Part shown: piece after piece, positions 35,871 to 48,213 of the stretch
Layout: each line of letters begins with the position of its first letter
Numbering within the stretch: position 1 is the first letter of the stretch
DNA from: Epiperipatus broadwayi
Lineage: Eukaryota; Onychophora; Udeonychophora; Euonychophora; Peripatidae
Reading direction: 5' to 3'
Length of the DNA: 64,000 nt
Assembly (NCBI GenBank): GCA_028023455.1
Contig: JAQFVV010000037.1
Coordinates: 1,180,001 to 1,244,000, forward strand
Notes under the pieces: generated by a model
Databases searched by the model: none
The model's input: only the letters and a program-made list of their open reading frames with translations
What the model was told of the DNA's origin: nothing
Made by a program: the position numbers and the translations under genes

Positions 35871-35990
35871 TTTATAACATTATATTAATGAGAGCATTTA
35901 AGCATTCTCTATTAGATAATTGTTTAACTAAGATATGATATAAATGTTGAATTAATAGAGGGCGCTTAAATGCTCATTTATAATATTCTA
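35871..35990. repeat. Inverted-repeat MITE (TTAAGCGCCCTCTA family)
   Basis: tataacattatattaatgag..catttaagcattctctatta pairs with taatagagggcgcttaaatg..ctcatttataatatt. Related strings occur at 51529-51552 (catttaagcgccctctagta) and 24127-24153. Confidence 0.6.
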
Positions 35991-36334
35991 AGGTATATCT
36001 CTATAATATATTAATTACATATTTGGTTATTTTTATAAGATAAAACTTGATAAATTATTATAGCCCTGCTTACTATTTTTATCACCATTTGGTGTAATAA
36101 AAGATTTACTTAAAATATCCATTAAATAGTAGAGAAAGAGCTTTTCACTATTTACCTATAGTGGAGCAGTAAATAAGATAATACTAATCAGGTTAGTCAA
36201 CTGATGATTGGTGAAGGTTTATATTTTTCTTTTTTTTTTTTGTCTTTTAGTTTTGAATACCTATATTCTACATACTAATCAATTATTATTTAGCTAGGCT
36301 TGTTTAGTTATGGTTTGACTATCTTAGACAATTA

Positions 36335-36804
36335 TTAAACTGGTTTTAAATAAACACAAAAACTTAAAAGTGAAGTTTAAAAGAGAAATTATAAATAAAT
36401 GTAATAATAAGCTGAACGTTTTCGAGGATCCATGCCTCATAATCATAGCTTTCTTAGCACGTGTTAAGTCGACCATTTCTTCGATATATCAAAGCAAGTG
36501 TCTTTTCTATTTATAGCATTAATATAGAATGCTTCTTTTATTTTCCTCTTATGATCATTTGATTCAGTGCATATAATTACAGGATTGGCAGGAGTAAAAT
36601 TGTGTCCAGATTTTCAGGACTTACTCCTGCTATATATTTTTTTATTATATATTTTTAAGAAAGCTATGATTATGAGGCATGGATCCTCGAAAACGTTCAG
36701 CTTATTATTATATTTATTTATAACTTCTCTTTTAAACTTCACTTTTAAGTTTTTGTGTTTATTTATATATAACGGGAAGTAATCTATTTTAAACTGGTTT
36801 TAAA
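36335..36804. mobile_element. Penelope-like foldback with 16-bp target repeats
   Basis: Insert 36351-36788 (438 bp) between TTAAACTGGTTTTAAA at 36335-36350 and 36789-36804, both perfect. The inverted arms (36351-36471 and 36653-36775) each carry the hammerhead-like GAGGcatggatCCTCGAAAA (right arm, on + about 36674-36693). The middle (36472-36652) corresponds to the last part of a PLE ORF and 3' UTR, as in 48227-49591 (gtaaaattgtgtccagattt shared). The right end ataacgggaagtaa matches the left end of the 48227 insert in reverse. Confidence 0.85.
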
Positions 36805-36855
36805 AATTTCTGGGGGGGGGGGGTATATTGCATCTAGTTTTGAACCTCATGACCA

Positions 36856-37245
36856 CTACTTCATGAACTCTTCATATTTTGTGATAGTTTCAATAATAAT
36901 TTTTTCATAAATTTTTTTATCAAATAATAATTTTAAAAAATCAAAAAATTGAATACTCATTAGTGGTGGAAAGCTTGAGTTCGGGAGACTTAATGACCCG
37001 ATAATGTTCATTGGCAACTCATTCAGATCTGATCGGGAAGATGGCCCTGAAGTAGGCAGAGCTGAAGCACTTGTATTCACACATTTCTTGTTTAGTCTTC
37101 TTTTTTTTTTTTTTTTTGGTACTACATCTAATTCTAAATCATTGGCAGACAATTCATCAAAAGAGTTGCTACAAGAAGCATCTGAATTCCAAGGCTCACT
37201 TATGGGAAAATTGCTGTCTTCGCTAGAATCAGTAAAATCTTGCAT
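36856..37245 (-). pseudogene. piggyBac-like transposase N-terminal fragment
   Basis: 129 aa: an acidic start (MQDFTDSSEDSNFPISEPWN), a basic run PKKKKKRRLNKKC, a Ser/Pro linker, then IQFFDFLKLLFDKKIYEKII and ETITKYEEF. The last part resembles the start of the piggyBac (PGBD) transposase domain (P..FF..LF.D.L...IV.ETN.YA). The DDD catalytic core is absent, because the sequence ends at a stop and the 36351-36804 region follows. Call by local resemblance only. Confidence 0.5.
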
Positions 37246-37499
37246 TTTTTCCCATTATAAATTTCAGGGTAAACACAATTTCGTTAAAAATCTAAAAACT
37301 GAGAGAAAGACAAAAAAATTTAAGTTAGTTGATTACAAAAATTATCATAAAATTGACAATTTTATTGCAAAAGAATAAAACTTATGTTTTCTGAAACTAG
37401 AAAAAAAGATGAAAACGAAGATGCAAAAAGCACATGTGCAAACCACGTGGATTTCCAGCAATTTTAAACTGAAACCGGATATTGAAAATTTGAAAATTC

Positions 37500-39008
37500 A
37501 AAACCACTATGTGAGGCACAATGACAGAGTGATTATAAACCCATTTAGTCTTGAGCATTATTACACTTATTATTTAAGGAATACTTTAAGTGCAATTTGA
37601 AAATTATAATTGCAATTTGTAATGTTATAATTGTCTATTTATTAGTCTGTATTCAGAACAAGTTATATTTACCTGTTTAATGAGATTTATTTAAACTTCT
37701 TTGTATCAATAATTTCAATCTCTCTCGCCAAGTTGCAATCTTTAGTATCTATATAAATATATGAGACCATAAATAAAGATAAGATTCCACCTTTATTGTT
37801 AAAAGGAGGTTGCATTGATCGCAGTTTGTGATTGTTGATTGTTAACTATATTGGGATTGCCTAAGTGTTGACTGGTTTCTAATGGCTACTTATAAACCCA
37901 TTTAGCCTTGAGCATTATACTTATTATTTAAGTAATATTTTAAGTGCAATTTAAAAACTATAATTGCAATTTGTAATGTTATAAATGACTATTTATTAGT
38001 CTGCATTCAGAACAGGTTATATTTACCCGTTTAACTTTTGAAGCGCTAATTATTTTATACCGAGTGAGGTAAAAGTCTAAACTTTTAATTGGTCAAGTCA
38101 CAAACTCAACGTCAAAATATATTCATCTTTTAATATTATACTCACTTTAGATTCATTTGTAAAAAGTATATTAATAATTTGTCAGGTTATGAAAATGAAC
38201 GAAAGTTTTTTCAAAAATAAATTTCTATTTATAATTATAAAAATATTTGATAACAGCAAATTTAAAACAAATATTACTGACCAATCAAAAAGTTTTGATG
38301 ACGTCAGTGATTTCTTTCCCAATTTTACATTGCGTGGATAAGTAAATATAAGTAAATATTTTTTGCTAGTCTTAACTATTTTTCTAAAATAATTTTATTT
38401 TTAGCATATTTTATCAAAATAATTTATAATATGTCAAAAAATACGTCAAAAAATACTTTTAAAATGGTCTAAAACATTCGTTTATCACTTTCAAAATGAA
38501 AAAAGAGAAATCTTAGCAGTTTCATTTTGACAAGCGACTTTGACAAGCGGCTTTCTTTGAACTTGATGGTTACAGCCAATCAAAATGAAGAACGTCCAGC
38601 CTACTTGTTTTGTTATACTTTTGACGTCAGTTTTATTGATTTTTTAATTGTAAAATAATTCAAGAGAGAGCAGCATCTTACAGAACTTTTTTTAACCTTT
38701 AAAAAGAGCGCAAAATCTTTATCGTAGCATTAAAAGTAACGGAATTCAAGCCATTTGAAGCGGCTTTGAGTCATCTTGTAAAGACCCCTTAAAAGGTTAA
38801 TGAGGTTTATTTTAACTTCATTATATCAATAATTTCAATCTCTGCAGTCAATTTGCAATCTTTAGTGACTATATAAATATATGAGACCATAAATAAAGGT
38901 GGAATTCCACTTTTATTGTTAAAATGAGGTTGTCTTGACAACAGTTTGTAATTGTTAATTCTTATCTATATTGGGATTGTGTAAATGTTGACTGGTTTCT
39001 AATGGTTA
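37500..39008. repeat. Direct repeat of a ~355-bp unit, second copy interrupted
   Basis: Unit 1 (about 37530-37884) runs from attataaacccatttagtct through the promoter-like ctatataaatatatgagacc (about 37748) to gactggtttctaatggct. Unit 2 starts at 37885 and is cut at 38031 by an insert, then continues at 38801-39008. Tandem arrangement and the TATA-like segment would fit two LTRs that recombined, but no PBS or coding region confirms this. Confidence 0.65.
38031..38800. mobile_element. piggyBac-type MITE with TTAA target duplication
   Basis: TTAA at 38031-38034 and 38797-38800 bound 762 bp (38035-38796) that interrupt unit 2 of the direct repeat. The uninterrupted unit 1 reads gtttaatgagatttat at this place, so the insert is shown by comparison. 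Ends CTTTTGAAGCG and CCTTTTAAGGGG (reverse) are only roughly alike. No ORF. The TTAA duplication is the piggyBac signature. Confidence 0.7.
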
Positions 39009-39366
39009 TACACCTGGGTCTTGTTTTATGCGGTAGATAGGTTCCTCAGAAAACGTGCACAAAAATAGACTTACCTTACCTTGAAAAATGGGGGATACGT
39101 ATTGTAATTTTCCAAAAATCGCATAAAAACAAAGCAACAACATATAATTACTTTAAAATTCGCATAAAAAAAAAAATAAAAGTAAAATATGACTAATAAA
39201 AAATTTTATATTTGAAAAAAATTGATACAAGACAAACTTTTTTTACTTTTTTTTTATTAACTACAGTATTTAATTTTATTCAAAACAATATATTTTTATG
39301 CGTAATTTACATTTTTTTCATACATGTATGGTATTTTAATTATTATCGTTATTTGAGACGTCATGA

Positions 39367-39413
39367 TGTGATGTGATGTGAGGTACTGTAGCTTCTCCTT
39401 AAACGAAGTCAAG
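39367..39413 (-). mobile_element. CR1/L2-like LINE, 3' tip only (copy 3)
   Basis: About 47 bp: the tandem tail tgatgtgatgtgatgtg and ggcttctccttaaacg-like 3' UTR (tagcttctccttaaacgaag). It is an extreme 5' truncation inside the pogo-like element. Confidence 0.7.
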
Positions 39414-40074
39414 AGGAACTACAACTAAAACATTTTCCAATCGCTGTTGATCCTTCCATTTCGCTAAGCGATCTAAAATTGATATTTTTGTTTCCAAATA
39501 AATTCATTTTCTTGGGTGTTTTTTCCTCTCCATTAGAGTAAACTAAAAGTTTAAAATAAAAATAAGAACTTAGACTTACGATAATAAAAAGACATCGACT
39601 CACCACTGTTGAGCAAAATGTAATTAAAACTAACAAAAATTAAATGCTTATTTTTGTCTTTAATTTTCAATTCCGTTTAAAAATCAAATTTCATCGCTTC
39701 AAATCACATTAATTTAAGATCACGTTATGTAATTGTTAAATTGTTAATTACAATTAAAAATCAGATTTTAATTGTCAAATTTGTGTCCACCGCTGTTACT
39801 CTCCTTTTAAAAATAAACTTGCGGACACTAAATGATTAATTGATTATGTACTCTTTTTTTAAAAAGCAAAAATAGAATGTTATTTAAAATGCAAAAATAA
39901 CAACATACATAGTGTAGGCATCTATAATGTTTGAACAAATTTACATTATAATCTTGTAAAATTTAATGTGCGTATATAAAATGGGAAAATCCTGATTTTA
40001 AGTGAATTACGAACTTCTTTATTGTATAAATCTATTATAGTACTATTATAAAGTGCTTAAAATATTGAAATTAT

Positions 40075-40190
40075 TAGATGGAAGTCGAACTCCGATAATG
40101 CGCTATTACTTTAAATATGACGTGAGTGCGCGAAATTTATAATATTTAAAGTAATAGCACATTATCAGCGCTCCACTTCTGATCTAATAA
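40075..40190. repeat. Inverted repeat inside the pogo-like element
   Basis: attagatggaagt..cgataatgcgctattact with agtaatagcacattatc..acttctgatctaat. A near-perfect hairpin of about 50-base arms. Confidence 0.6.
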
Positions 40191-40301
40191 TTTTTATCGC
40201 ATAAAAGAAAACTGCATACAAAGATATTAAGAAGAAACATGAATCGCATAACTTCAAAATCGCATTAAATAAATCCGCATAAAACGAGGCCCGGGTGTGT
40301 A

Positions 40302-42530
40302 TATATATATGTTGTGATAATTCTGATTTGGTAACAATGCCGAGATAAATTTAAAATTAAAATAATAAAAAAACTTGGAGGGATTTAAATTAGGAAAATA
40401 ATTTAAAAATAAAGGTTTCAGTGTTATGGTATCTTAATCACAGAAGATTAAATAAAATGTAGATAAAATAAATAAATACTCATCTATTGCATGGAAAGGC
40501 ATGTATCACCAGATATATATATATATGTCAAGGACAAATTTATAGTTTTAAAAAATTTCTATTACTTGTTAGTTGGAAATTGAAATAATTTTCATGTTTA
40601 TTATTTGTGTGGACATTATAAGCTATATAAATGTTGAAGTTTGTACTTTCCAGAATCATTTAGCTAAAATTCCATCTTTTATTATAGTGCATAGGAGGGC
40701 TGGCTTTTGGGGATGCACATTCCTTTATCTTACATTTGGTCAAATATATATTTGAAGACATTTAATTGATAGTGAGAATAATTTACTATCTGAATTTAGT
40801 GATCAGAAAATTCATTTTTGTAGGCCGCAATGTAAAACAGTACCTTCAAATTATAAATTATTTTGTGTAAAATTATAAATATTAAAAGCTGTAATTTAAA
40901 AAACAACCTATATTTCATACTAGCCACAAGTAATTAAGAATTTGGAAAAGAAGTTGAAAAGAGTGGCCTTATGCAGATGTGAAGATAACTTTCTGTTTTC
41001 AAAAACATGATTTTGATCATTAAATGGATGATGACACAAAAAGATTATAAAAGATATGTCAAAGAAAATATTTCAACATGTTATCATTTACAGATTGAAT
41101 TTTTCAGAATGCATATCTCAGAGAGAATTCAGACATCTAGTGTTTGTTTCAGAAAGCAAAGTCATCCAAATAAAAGATTACCAGCAACATATGTTGGTTA
41201 GCTTTGATAACAATGACAACATCAATAGGAAAAAATTTTAATCTTCAGTTTACAGTAGTAATGAACAAGATATTATTGTAGAAGAGTACTTTTCAGTATG
41301 TTCTCGTTGCAACAATGTTAAATCACATTTGTTCTCATAGCTTTTTCCAGGTGATTGGTTAAGGACTGTAAGATATGCCTCAGCTCATCATTTTCCAGCC
41401 ATGTAGTTCCTAGGAGAAATGGAACATTTACCATGACCTAGAATGGAGACTTAACTCATAGTTTATTAACTGATATACTAGAGGATGTATTAACTATGTC
41501 CAGAATTAAACTGCTTTGATGCCTTAATATATCACATTTGGATTTAGAGAAAACCATGCTAGAAAAAGGAACCCTATTATAATTTGACACTGGTCTTTTT
41601 GGTTCAAATTATATATACAAGCTACCTAATAATCAAATATGCACTGATTTTCTCAGTAAATAATAGCAGTAAAAAATTAATTATTTTAATGTGAAAAAGC
41701 TTAGGGCTGAAATATAGATAATTTGTAAATTTATAATGAATTCATTTTTTTATAGTTATAATTTGTTTTGTTTTATATGTGAAAATGAAATTTAATGATT
41801 TGTTTTGTTTTTTAATTTTAATTTGAGGTTTTGGAGAAGGTAATATCAACTCTTGTGAGAACAAATCACGATTTTATATGTGAAGATGAAATTTAATGAT
41901 TTTTCTTTTTTTGTGTTAATATTTTTTCTTCTTTTCTTTACTTCATGTATTAACATTTAAATTGGAAAATGAATGAATCCAAAACAATAATCATATATTG
42001 CCAAGTTTATAATTTAATGAATAATAATTCCATGGATATTGGTGGGTAATAATAAAGTGAAGCAAAAATAAAACTATATGTCTGATAGACATGTGCATGC
42101 AAACTACTCAGTGTACATGTATATACGTATTGTTTATATAATGATTTCTTTATTTTATATACATTAGTAAATATGCTGTTAATTTGTTAATCCCTCATAC
42201 TCTTGTTTTCTTATATGTTTATGTTCGGACTATCACAAATACTTTGTTTATGCTAAAAACCCATAATAAAGGAAGATTGATATTTCACATTAAAACAATG
42301 GCATTTAATAGATTGCATTACAAGTTTATATTATATTAGCACTTAAAACACAGATTATTGATCAGATCATACATTAATAAGCTACAAAATTAAAACCATA
42401 AATGAATTAAAAAGTAGATCTTATTCCAAATATATTCACAAGAAAATTGATGTTCATTTTTTAAAAGTATCTACTACATACACTAAATTTCAATAGTTAT
42501 TAAACATTAAAATTGCTAATTTGGACCTAC
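40302..42530. other. Intron E-F middle, no recognisable gene
   Basis: AT-rich. Short overlapping frames at 41007-41241 continue loosely with stops over about 0.9 kb and may be an old pseudogene, but no family was recognised. tgtgagaacaaatcacgattttatatgtg (41861) and its neighbours repeat the 41775 sequence. Confidence 0.4.
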
Positions 42531-42534
42531 GAGA

Positions 42535-43290
42535 TTATCATATTACTGAAGCATGGATTCTTCTAAAAAGTGTGTTATGGATACAGTTAAATCTATTCTT
42601 GGGTCCACTAAAAAGAAGAATCATGATTGGTTTTCTGACAAGGATCTTATTATTAATAATTTGATTAAAAGGAAATTCATTTATTAACAAAAAAGTTTAA
42701 AACTGGTTGGTGAATTAAAACTGCAAAAAAAGATATAGACAGTCTCTTATCATGGTCATCCTAGATCTACTTTTTTTGTTGCATTGAAAGTCAACATATG
42801 AACATGAAAAACTGAGTCATAATCTTATTAAATCCAGCAATGGCATTCTCTTATATAATGACAATGATATTAAGTATGTTTCTATTGTTCTAAATTTTAA
42901 AAACAATGGGAGTGGTTGAGTTTGCAGTAATTGTCATGGAATAATATTATTATCCATCACAGCTAAGGTATTCTCAAGGATTTTGTTGAATAGATTGCTT
43001 CCATTATAAATGAGTGGTTACCAGAGATTCAGTGTTGTTTCAGAAAATTAAAAAGCACCGTAGACATTGTTTTTGCTGCCAGACAAAAATGTAAGTATCA
43101 GGTTCAAAAAAGTGATTTAAATATTGCTTTAATTGATTTGGTCAAAACATGTGATTCAATTATTTGAACAGGATTATGATGTTGTTTGAAATTAGTTGGT
43201 TGTCTATCAAAATTTATTCATATTATACAGATTAATGAAACAGAGATCATAATGCGATACAGGTTTGCTCGTGAAATTTTTAATTTGAAT
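42535..43290 (+). mobile_element. RTE-like LINE fragment (degraded)
   Basis: Plus-strand fragments: CVMDTVKSILGSTKKKNHDW then FSDKDLIINNLIKRKF (the linker typical of RTE/BovB-type ORFs, LG.TK..N.DWFDEND..I..L), ITAKVFSRILLNRLLPL (RT motif 1 region), then STVDIVFAARQKCKYQVQKS and IALIDLVKTCDSI (RT motif A; AFD replaced by TCD). Many stops, so long dead. Same strand as the PLE fragment that follows. Confidence 0.75.
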
Positions 43291-43299
43291 CAATTGAGA

Positions 43300-43935
43300 T
43301 GTTAATATGAAATGTTTAAGAAAGATAATATAAAATGTTATATGCAAGATTTGATACAAGTGGGTTATAATAAACAAATGTTATTATCTATTGTATTGAA
43401 ACATTGTAAACATTATAATAGTGATCATAAAAATGTGAATAATAAACCATGGATGTCATTAGCTTTTTATTCCCAATATTAATAAAAATATAGTAAAAGT
43501 TTTAAGTCAAGTTTTCCGATTAGCATGGAGAACTCCGCCTAACCTTAATAGATTAATAAATAATTTTAAAGGAGTAATAAATAAAGAGGATAAAAGCAGT
43601 GTTGTATACTCTATTAGATGCCCACAAATAAATTGTAGTGCAATATATGTTGGAGAAACCAAAACAAATATTAAATATTGCCTTCAACAACATAAATATA
43701 CATATAATAGAGCAAGAGAAGATGATACAGTTTATTCAGTTTTTTATGTTCACCAAAATAGTACTGGCCATATATGTAGTCCAAAGGATTTTACAATATT
43801 AATGCATGAAACACATGATAAAAAAACGCAAGATTAAAGAATCGTATCTTATACAAAATTCATCTTGTGCTATGAATTCAAAATTAACTAGCTATCCGAT
43901 TAGTTGTTCCTGCCCTATACAATGAAATGTTGAAT
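43300..43935 (+). pseudogene. Penelope-like element GIY-YIG endonuclease region
   Basis: INKNIVKVLSQVFRLAWRTP, PNLNRLINNFKGVINKEDKS, SVVYSIRCPQINCSAIYVGE, TKTNIKYCLQQHKYTYNRAR and YVHQNSTGHI. VYSI-RCPQINC-xAIYVGET is the PLE version of the GIY-YIG motif with its C-x5-C pair. The following Arg is replaced (TKTNIKYCLQQHK; family: L..R..EH). An in-frame stop at about 43835 and the missing RT show that it is a remnant. The preceding DLIQVGYNKQMLLSIVLKHC looks like the RT-to-endonuclease linker. Confidence 0.8.
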
Positions 43936-44989
43936 TCATTGCCTAGGAGAAAATAGAATTTTTTACACTGTCTTGCTTGGCAATAATTATTTAGTTATTA
44001 ATTTATTTTATTTATATTAAAGATTCTCTGTTTTAACAATTGATGAATTGTTATATCATATTTATAGTTATATATTAACAGAAGTATTATTTATTTGTTT
44101 ATTTACATTCATCTCTGCACTTAAGCGGTATTTGATTATATCCAGTCTTCTAAAAATAGCTGACAGTTATGGCTGTTCAATAGTCTTCTTCAGACCTCTT
44201 TTTATTACTAAAAAAAAATTTCACTATATTGTTATATATATATAACAAAATACTGGAATTAACAACTTTCAATATACGATTTATAAATAATAGTTATAGC
44301 TAGCTTATGGCATGACTACCATTTTCAATAATATGTACAAGTATTCTCTTATTTGTGGACTCATCTTCCATATTTTCAGTTAACTCATAATTTGAAAAAT
44401 AGAAATTGGTTAATTTTTATGCATACCCATCTATATGAGCAGAATCGTGAATTAATCTTACTTAGGTTTTTCTTCATCCCATGCTCAGTGCAATACTCAA
44501 TTTTATGGTTGCTCTCAAAGTAAAAGTATAACTTGCTGCTGTGACTTATTAAATAAAAATATAGTTTAAAATGACCCCAAAATACGTAGTTTTTGAATAT
44601 GGCAATTCTATTGAGCCTAAGAGAATCCATGAAATACTTTCATACAAACAAAAGAAAATCATTTATATGCTGATTTTAGGTATTCACACATGTTGAAATT
44701 CTCTTAATAGATGTTAAATGAAATAGCAAATGGATATAGTTGATACTTAAACATGGCTGAACAAAAAAAGTAGTGCTGCTTGGGAAAAAGAAAATTGATG
44801 GAATTGTACTAAATAATATAAAAAGTTCTGAATTTTCTAGAAATAATGTTATTAATGATTGATTATTGAAAAGCAATTGAGTAGACAGAGCAAAATTGTC
44901 CACAGGACTGAATATGGAAAAGCAATGATGTTAGATTTCAAACCAAATTAGATATACTGGATACATGCATATTTACTAGTGTATCATAC

Positions 44990-45420
44990 AGTTGAAAAAT
45001 GTGTGTCAGATGTGTATTATTGGTTTATCATATGGTTGTGAAACATGAATGATGAAAAAGCATTCAGTGAGAAGAATCTTGACATTTGAAAAAATATGCT
45101 ACCATAATCATTGAGAATTGGATTTGTGCAAAATTTTCAATGAAGAGTTGTGCAAAAAATAAAAATCCATAAATCACTTTGTCAAAAAGGAAGAACATCA
45201 AGTTAGGTGTCAACATTGTGGAGAGTTATAATAAGGTGTAAAGTTATAGTTACAATTATTTGATCATGTGCATAGAATAAATGCTAATTGGAAACTATAA
45301 ACCCTTATATTTGCTATTACGTTGTGCATAAGGAAACAGGGAGACCCCATAGAATATGGATGAGATATTTAAAGATTGATATGGGGCAACTTTACATTTT
45401 CTCAACATACTTATAAGATT
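44990..45420 (+). pseudogene. LINE ORF2 C-terminal remnant
   Basis: Fragments YGCET.MMKK (compare YGSETWT), FDHVHRINANWKL and GDPIEYG..DI (compare LFGHV.RM...R.VK, RGRP...W.DDI) occur in the order of the tail of RTE/Jockey-type LINE ORF2s. Heavily mutated; a by-eye assignment. Confidence 0.4.
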
Positions 45421-45668
45421 TAAACAATAATGGAATAAGTGTTTATGGAGAAAATAGTTTGGGTTACATTATCATATCAGCTTTTTGGAATCATGAATGA
45501 TATATTGACTTATAAATATCAAATAATAACAGAGAAATTAAATTAAGCCAAATTTTATAAGTTTAAAATAAAATGTGATACATTGTAGCAATTCATATGT
45601 TTTTTTAATATTAAAATTTATGAATTTTTTCTTTCATGTTATAATATGAATTTAAATTTACATTTTAG

Positions 45669-45848
45669 ATAGCAAATTACCTATTGTCAGCAGTGGAGGA
45701 CAGCGTCCAGGTGGACCCGTACGAGTATACAGTGATAGTAAAGATCAAATGACTCCTGGAAGTTTTATTCCTTACTGTAGCATGGCTCAAGCACAGCTTT
45801 CTTTCCATGGTCACCGAGATGCTGTAAAATTTTTTGTTGCTGTTCCAG
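45669..45848 (+). CDS. MAPK8IP3/SPAG9: JIP3/JIP4 internal exon 6 of 7
   Basis: Encodes (Y)[19 protein letters not shown], then [20 protein letters not shown] and [20 protein letters not shown]. It contains the family landmarks [16 protein letters not shown] and [16 protein letters not shown]. The acceptor is acattttag at 45667-45668 and the donor is G|gttaga at 45849. The 180-nt exon keeps phase 1 at both ends. The first part ([15 protein letters not shown]) is the variable linker, in which vertebrates have a Ser/Pro/Gly-rich sequence. Confidence 0.96.
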
Positions 45849-46057
45849 GTTAGAAACACTTATTTTAGTTTGATCAAAACTATTTTTTGATTTATTGCAG
45901 CTTCTTTTATTTCTTGTACTAATAACGTTACTATTCTTCCATATTTGAGTGCAAAAATCTGAGCACTCAAGCGATTGTGCTCTAATTGCAGGCATTCTGA
46001 GTCAGTATAATATGAAATAATAAATTTGGTTTTGTTCACCTCATTTTAAATAGAGAT

Positions 46058-46351
46058 ATATTTATAAATATAATCAATGAGGATTGCCAATTCCTCAACA
46101 AGCTTTGTGATAAATGCTTAGCCAGAGCAAGCATTTAAAATATCTCTGTCAGGATCCTCTCCCCCCAAACTTCTGACCATGGTTTCGTGCTTTGGCACTC
46201 CTCAGAGAGGTGCTAGGGTAGGTTCAGACACTAGATCTAAAAATACCAACCCAAATGCTGGCGGAATTGGCAATCCTCATTGATTATATCTTACAAGCTT
46301 AAGAGAATTGGGTCATGTGATCTATGACTTATTTTGAATATTTATAAATAT
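46058..46351. mobile_element. Inverted-repeat insertion with 14-bp target repeats
   Basis: Insert 46072-46337 between ATATTTATAAATAT at 46058-46071 and 46338-46351. Inside are 27-bp perfect inverted repeats: atataatcaatgaggattgc.. (46068-46094) and ..gcaatcctcattgattatat (46263-46289). Related sequence occurs at 53240-53700. The target repeat is AT-rich and self-complementary, so the exact border is less sure than for the other insertions. Confidence 0.65.
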
Positions 46352-48213
46352 TATTGTGAGATTATCAATCACATTATATTTGTATAGAAATTTTTTTCTT
46401 TAATATGTTAAACAGATTTGTTTCCTAATGTTTTCACTATTGGAAAAAAAAAAATTTTTGACAATTGTCCTTCACCCCACGAAAGCAAAGAACAATATGT
46501 TTATTATTTATTTTTTCTTATTGTTTATAAGAAATTTTTATAATTTGCTGATTTTAAAATATTATTCTGCAATCATGTTGAAACTATATTTAAAGAAATA
46601 AATATTAGTTTAAGACCAATTTTTATATAGTTTTATTAATCCTGAAAAATATATTTATTCATTATACTTATTAGTAATTTAATATCTAATTAGTGATGTG
46701 ATGTGATGCACTGTGGCTTCTCCTTTTCCGGAGTCAAAAATCTCTCAGCCACTATGCCCAGAGAAACCTGTTAGGCACCTTCCCTTTCCATTCCCCACCC
46801 AAAGTTTTTCCCATATGCTTCTCTATTCTGCTCCATCCCATTTCCACAACATAATCTTTGTCAATTCTATAGCTTTTATATCTGAATCCTTCTTATCTTT
46901 TTCCAAACCCAGCATAAAAACCAAGAACTCACTTCTGTATAATCAATTTGTTTATATTTATTCTCCCATAGCTTTATTATTTGTACCCTTTCTGCTTTCA
47001 GGCATTTACATTCAATTAACAAATGCCTAATATTTTCTATGCCTTCCTTACATAACTTGCAGACTAAATCACCCATATTTTTCCATTTATGTCTATATTT
47101 CCTTGTTGCTAAAGATCCTGTTGAACCTTAAACAGTAAACTACTTTCCTCGCTATTATCATAAATTAACTCACGCCCAATATTTAAACTCTTTTTACTCT
47201 CTATACTAGTTCTCCAACTCCCTATTTTTTATTAATGCATCTATTATTCTATCCCATTCCTTGCCACTATAACGCTCAACAATTCTGCAAACACAATCAT
47301 ACCACCTTTTGTATATAAGTATATTGATATAAAGTCTTTATCCAGATCTTCTGCATACTATATTATCTTTCTCACCCATTTTGTTGTTTGTCCTTTACTT
47401 ATAACCCAATTAAAAACTATTTTAGCTATTTTCTTATTATCCATAAATTGCAGTCTACTGAACATATTCATTTTGCTTTTTGCATTTCTCATATAAAAAC
47501 TGGACCATCCCATTTTTCCTTGATTTACTTTCTTTACTGTCCACACATCTGCACTTAATGCATGTCTCCCTACTTCCCTTTGTACTTTTTCTAAGTAATC
47601 TAACACCCCTTTACTAACACATAATACATCGTTACTATAAGTTAGCCCTGCCACTCTCTTCCATACAATTCTAGCTACATCATATTTATTATATGAAAAC
47701 ACTGTTAATTTCTTTATCAGTCCCTTTCTTTTCTTTACTTTATTATCAATTTTTTCTCCCATTCATCCAAGCAATTTTTCTGATTACTTAAGATGATTCC
47801 TGAATAGTTATACTTATTCACCACATTTAACTTTATATCCCCTAATAAAAATTATTTCTCTTCTCTTTCCCCAGCATTTATCACAATTACTTTTGATTTT
47901 TCTTCATTAAATTTAATCCCCATCTCTTTACCCATCCTTGTGCATGTCTTTAGCATAACTTCATATTTTCCCTACTTTTTGTGCACAAGAAGATATCATC
48001 AGCAAATAAAAGACCTGATAATGTATATACTCTCTTGCCACCTATTAATAGTATCTCTATCCCTCTTCCTAATCTTTCTATTGTTTTCTCCATTTCTCTC
48101 AAATATAACAAAAACAAAATAGGTGACATAGGGCATTCTTGTTTTAGTCCCACCCCATTTTTAATTTTAACTGATTCTATATTTTCTAAGTGATACATAT
48201 AGTAATTATTTTC

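Larger units (their letters stand above)
39009..40301. mobile_element. pogo/Tigger-like MITE or deleted element
   Basis: Termini CACCTGGGTCTTGTTTTATG (39011) and, reversed, CACCCGGGCCTCGTTTTATG (from 40297) are inverted repeats of about 23 bp. The TTTTATGCGG end resembles pogo/Tigger DNA transposons. TA lies beside each end. Interior: repeated tcgcataaaa strings, a LINE tail (39367-39413), a 75-codon minus-strand frame of no family (39409-39636) and an inner inverted repeat (40075-40190). No transposase seen. Confidence 0.65.

Noticed and set aside
45677-45995. Minus-strand frames over JIP exon 6
   Set aside because: Antisense shadows of the exon 45669-45848.
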